In this document: one piece after another, positions 61,292 to 64,000 of the stretch
How the letters are laid out: every line of letters starts with the position of its first letter
Position numbering within the stretch: the first letter of the stretch is position 1
Assembly (NCBI RefSeq): GCF_903944925.1
Contig: NZ_CAJATU010000158.1
Coordinates: forward strand, 62,001-126,000
DNA from: an uncultured Rhodopila sp.
GTDB lineage: Bacteria; Pseudomonadota; Alphaproteobacteria; Acetobacterales; Acetobacteraceae
Direction: 5' to 3'
Length of the DNA: 64,000 bases
Position numbers and translations under genes: made by a program
The notes under the pieces: generated by a model
Seen by the model: only the letters and a program-made list of their open reading frames with translations
Database searches by the model: none
Told to the model about the DNA's origin: nothing

Positions 61292-64000
61292 TTATCCCGC
61301 GGCGGCCTTCTTGACCTTCCGTACTGCCGGAACGATCGCGGGAGGCGGCAATTCGTCGCTATTGGTTAGTGCGAGTAACAACGCTTCGCGGATTTGCGCC
61401 AGTTTGCGATCGTTTTCGACCTTCAGACCGAAAACGTCCTTCACGTAAAAGACGTCCACCGCCCGCACGCCGTAGGTCGTCACATGCGCGGATGCGATTT
61501 GAAGGCCTTGCTCGCTGATCGCAGCGGTCACGTCGTGCAACAACCCCGGGCGGTCCCGGCCATTTACTTCCAGAATGGTGTGCGTGTTTGACGCATGATT
61601 GTCGATCACGACGCGCGGCGGCACGTGGATCGCCTGCATCCGGCGGCCAAGAAGAACCTTCGACACGCGTTTGATTTCCGGACCCAGCTTCAGGCGGCCC
61701 GACAGCGCCTGCTCAATCAATACGGACAACCGTGCCAGACGATGCGGTGCCTCGAACGTTCCGCCAGACGTGTCCTGAATCCAGAATGTGTCCAGCGCCA
61801 TCCCATTGTTCATGGTGTGAATTCTGGCATCGACGATCGAGGCACCCGCAACCGCCAGCGCGCCCGAAATCCTGCTGAACAGTCCCGCATGATCGGCGCA
61901 ATAAACTGTCACCTCAGTGACGGCGCGCGCCGGCAGCGGTTGGGTGTCAACGGTCAGCGGAGACTTCCGGTGGTCGGCACCGCGAATAAGCCTCGCATGC
62001 CGTGCGTGCGTTTCCGGATCGAACGACAGCCAATATCCCGCGTAGGCAAGCGATGTGTAATTTTCGATTTCCCGGTCGGACCACTCCGGCAGCAAGGCGG
62101 CCACGGCTTCCTTGGCCCGGGCAACACGAACGTCGCGCTCTGCGGTCGACAGGCCGCCCGCAAGAACCTCAGCCACACGAGCATACAATTCGCGGAGTAG
62201 CGTCGCCTTCCAACCGTTCCAGACTTTGCTGGAGACGGCACGCATATCCGCAACCGTCAGGATCAGCAACAACCGCAGCCGCTCGGGCGATTGGATGGTA
62301 TCCGCCAGATCCAGTATCGTCTTCGGATCGTCGATATCGCGTTTGAACGCGGTCGCGCTCAAGAGCAGATGGTGCAGCACGAGCCAGGAGACCATTTCGG
62401 TCTCTTCATCCGATAAGCCGAGCGCCGGTCCGATTTCGAGTGCAACCTCCGCGCCGAGCTCCGAGTGATCGCCGCCGCGACCCTTTGCGATGTCGTGCAG
62501 CAACATCGCCAGATAGAGCGCCCGGCGGGATTGCACATTGTCGACAAGCTCGGACGCAATTGGCGCTACTTCCGCCAGTTCACCGCGCTCCAGCGTGTTG
62601 AGGATACGGACCGCCTCGATCGTATGCTCATCCACGGTAAAGATGTGGTATGTGTCGAACTGCATCTGCCCGACGATGCGTGCCCAATCGGGCAGATAGC
62701 GTCCGAAAAAGCCGGTTTCGTTCAGAATGCTTAGCCATTTGGCACCGTCCGGGTGCTGGCTGCCGGGACGCGAACGATCCGGCTCCTTTCCGCACAGCAA
62801 ATCCATAAAGCTAGCGGCGGCTTTCGGATCGTCCCTCAACGAGACGGCACGGCGTTCGTTTTGTATGAACGATCGTATGGCCAGCGGATGCAGCTCCAGC
62901 CCGCGATCCCGGGCCACTTGCAGGATACGCAACATTTGAATGGGCTCGGCGTCGAAGTCGCGGCCGCCGACAGGCAGTAGCTTGCCTTCCGCGAGCACGA
63001 AGCCGGACGCAAGAAGCGCAGCGTCGGTTTCCGCCTCTAGCGCCGGAGGACCGAGGGCCGATCGCAGGATCGCGGGTTCCAGGATTCGAGTCAGGCGCGC
63101 GATTTCGCGAGCCGTCAGAAAATAATGGCGCATAAAGCGCTCGACACCGTCCTGGCGGCCGTGCCGGGTGTAACCCATGCGGGCGCCGACAACCGGCTGC
63201 AGGTCGAATGTCAGCCGCTCCTCCGCCCGGCCCGCCACGTAGTGCAGATGGAACCGCACGGTCCAAAGGAACTCCCAGGCACGCCGGCCGTGACGGGCTT
63301 CCTGCTGGGTCAGGATGCCGTCGAGATCGGCCAGTTCCCCCATCGTCCGCGTGTCGAAAACGTATCGTGAGATCCAGTAGAGGGTCTGAAGGTCCCGCAA
63401 TCCACCGCGGCCTTCCTTGACGTTAGGCTCGACGACGAAGGGACTGTCGCCGTAGCGGCGGTGGCGGACGGCACGTTCGGCCTGCTTGGCAGCGATATAA
63501 TCTGCCGGCCCTGCTTCCTTACAGGCGGCCCTGAAGCGGCGATAAAACTCGCTGAACAGCGTCTCGTCACCGGTCAGGAACCGCGCATCGAGGAGGGCTG
63601 TCCGTATGGTTGTGTCCTTAGCGCCCTCAGTCAGGCAATCGCCGATTGATCGGGTGGCATGACCGACCTTGAGGCCGAGATCCCACAAAAAATACAGCAT
63701 GTACTCGACCACCCGCAGCGTGTCGGGCTTCGGGTCCTCGGCGGTCAGAAACAGTAGGTCGATATCGCTGAATGGCGCCAATACGCCGCGGCCGAAACCG
63801 CCCGTCGCCGCGATGCTCAGGTGTTCGACCGGGCCGAGCTCTGCGTTGTTTGTCGTATGCTCAAACAGCGCCGAGACGACGCCATCGATCAACGCCCCCA
63901 AAAGCCTGGCGGCCTGCAAACCGCTGATCTGTTCGTGTTCAAAGGCATGCTGCACATAGGACTGGATGCGGGCCAAATGGCGCCGGAAGGTGCCTACCGC
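61292..64000 (-). CDS. glnD: PII uridylyltransferase/uridylyl-removing enzyme (partial)
   Basis: Bifunctional sensor that uridylylates PII in low glutamine and removes the group in high glutamine. The frame runs to the window edge without a start, so some N-terminal residues are missing. Domains in order: nucleotidyltransferase with ATGGFGRGVLAPFSDIDLLF, helical linker, HD domain with LAMLLHDIAKGRGGDHSELG (hydrolase), and two ACT domains at the C-terminus (TVYCADHAGLFSRISGALAV and LEVNGRDRPGLLHDVTAAI). The end is KKAAAG. Confidence 0.97.
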   Translation of the reverse strand, partial: AVGTFRRHLARIQSYVQHAFEHEQISGLQAARLLGALIDGVVSALFEHTTNNAELGPVEHLSIAATGGFGRGVLAPFSDIDLLFLTAEDPKPDTLRVVEYMLYFLWDLGLKVGHATRSIGDCLTEGAKDTTIRTALLDARFLTGDETLFSEFYRRFRAACKEAGPADYIAAKQAERAVRHRRYGDSPFVVEPNVKEGRGGLRDLQTLYWISRYVFDTRTMGELADLDGILTQQEARHGRRAWEFLWTVRFHLHYVAGRAEERLTFDLQPVVGARMGYTRHGRQDGVERFMRHYFLTAREIARLTRILEPAILRSALGPPALEAETDAALLASGFVLAEGKLLPVGGRDFDAEPIQMLRILQVARDRGLELHPLAIRSFIQNERRAVSLRDDPKAAASFMDLLCGKEPDRSRPGSQHPDGAKWLSILNETGFFGRYLPDWARIVGQMQFDTYHIFTVDEHTIEAVRILNTLERGELAEVAPIASELVDNVQSRRALYLAMLLHDIAKGRGGDHSELGAEVALEIGPALGLSDEETEMVSWLVLHHLLLSATAFKRDIDDPKTILDLADTIQSPERLRLLLILTVADMRAVSSKVWNGWKATLLRELYARVAEVLAGGLSTAERDVRVARAKEAVAALLPEWSDREIENYTSLAYAGYWLSFDPETHARHARLIRGADHRKSPLTVDTQPLPARAVTEVTVYCADHAGLFSRISGALAVAGASIVDARIHTMNNGMALDTFWIQDTSGGTFEAPHRLARLSVLIEQALSGRLKLGPEIKRVSKVLLGRRMQAIHVPPRVVIDNHASNTHTILEVNGRDRPGLLHDVTAAISEQGLQIASAHVTTYGVRAVDVFYVKDVFGLKVENDRKLAQIREALLLALTNSDELPPPAIVPAVRKVKKAAAG

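Overview
The window comes from a GC-rich alphaproteobacterium, most likely of the Acetobacteraceae. The evidence is an alphaproteobacterial SOS box in front of recA, the Hsp20 + DUF1150 pair, a hemD-Mic60-hemY cluster, alphaproteobacteria-like GlnD, and the flagellar cluster layout. Assignment to a genus is not possible from the sequence alone. I saw no tRNA, rRNA, CRISPR array or insertion sequence.

Left host block (1-22.6 kb): xseA (partial), purD, an rRNA pseudouridine synthase and rsmD (carrying an internal palindromic element), an Xre/RES toxin-antitoxin pair, an acyl-CoA dehydrogenase, pdxH, a tandem universal stress protein, an FtsB-like gene, a small His/Trp/Arg/Glu repeat protein, dapD-dapE with two paralogous membrane proteins, truA-fmt-def on the other strand, an Hsp20 and DUF1150 protein, a cytochrome P450, a flagellar export/basal-rod cluster (fliOP divergent from flgBC-fliE-fliQ-fliR-flhB), recA and a cytidine-deaminase-like gene.

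Phage block (22.6-47.15 kb, all minus strand): about 24.5 kb of Mu-like myophage virion genes in conserved order: terminase, portal, scaffold, capsid, connector genes, sheath, tube, chaperone with a -1 frameshift extension, hub, spike, wedge genes, then a receptor-binding module of three fibres, an adaptor and an SGNH esterase. It appears to be driven from one promoter at its right end. I find no integrase or transposase, repressor, replication, lysis or head-protease gene. The slot where the tape-measure gene should be holds about 1 kb with no convincing gene. This is either a decayed prophage or a domesticated virion cassette, and it is the most interesting part of the window.

Right host block (47.2-64 kb): the queuosine operon tgt-queF-queG, rsmI overlapping head-to-head with an LpoA-like lipoprotein gene, a minus-strand run tsaD-rlmJ-gpsA-murJ-trpS, hemD-Mic60-hemY, a LytM-like protein with an altered zinc site, and glnD (cut by the window end).
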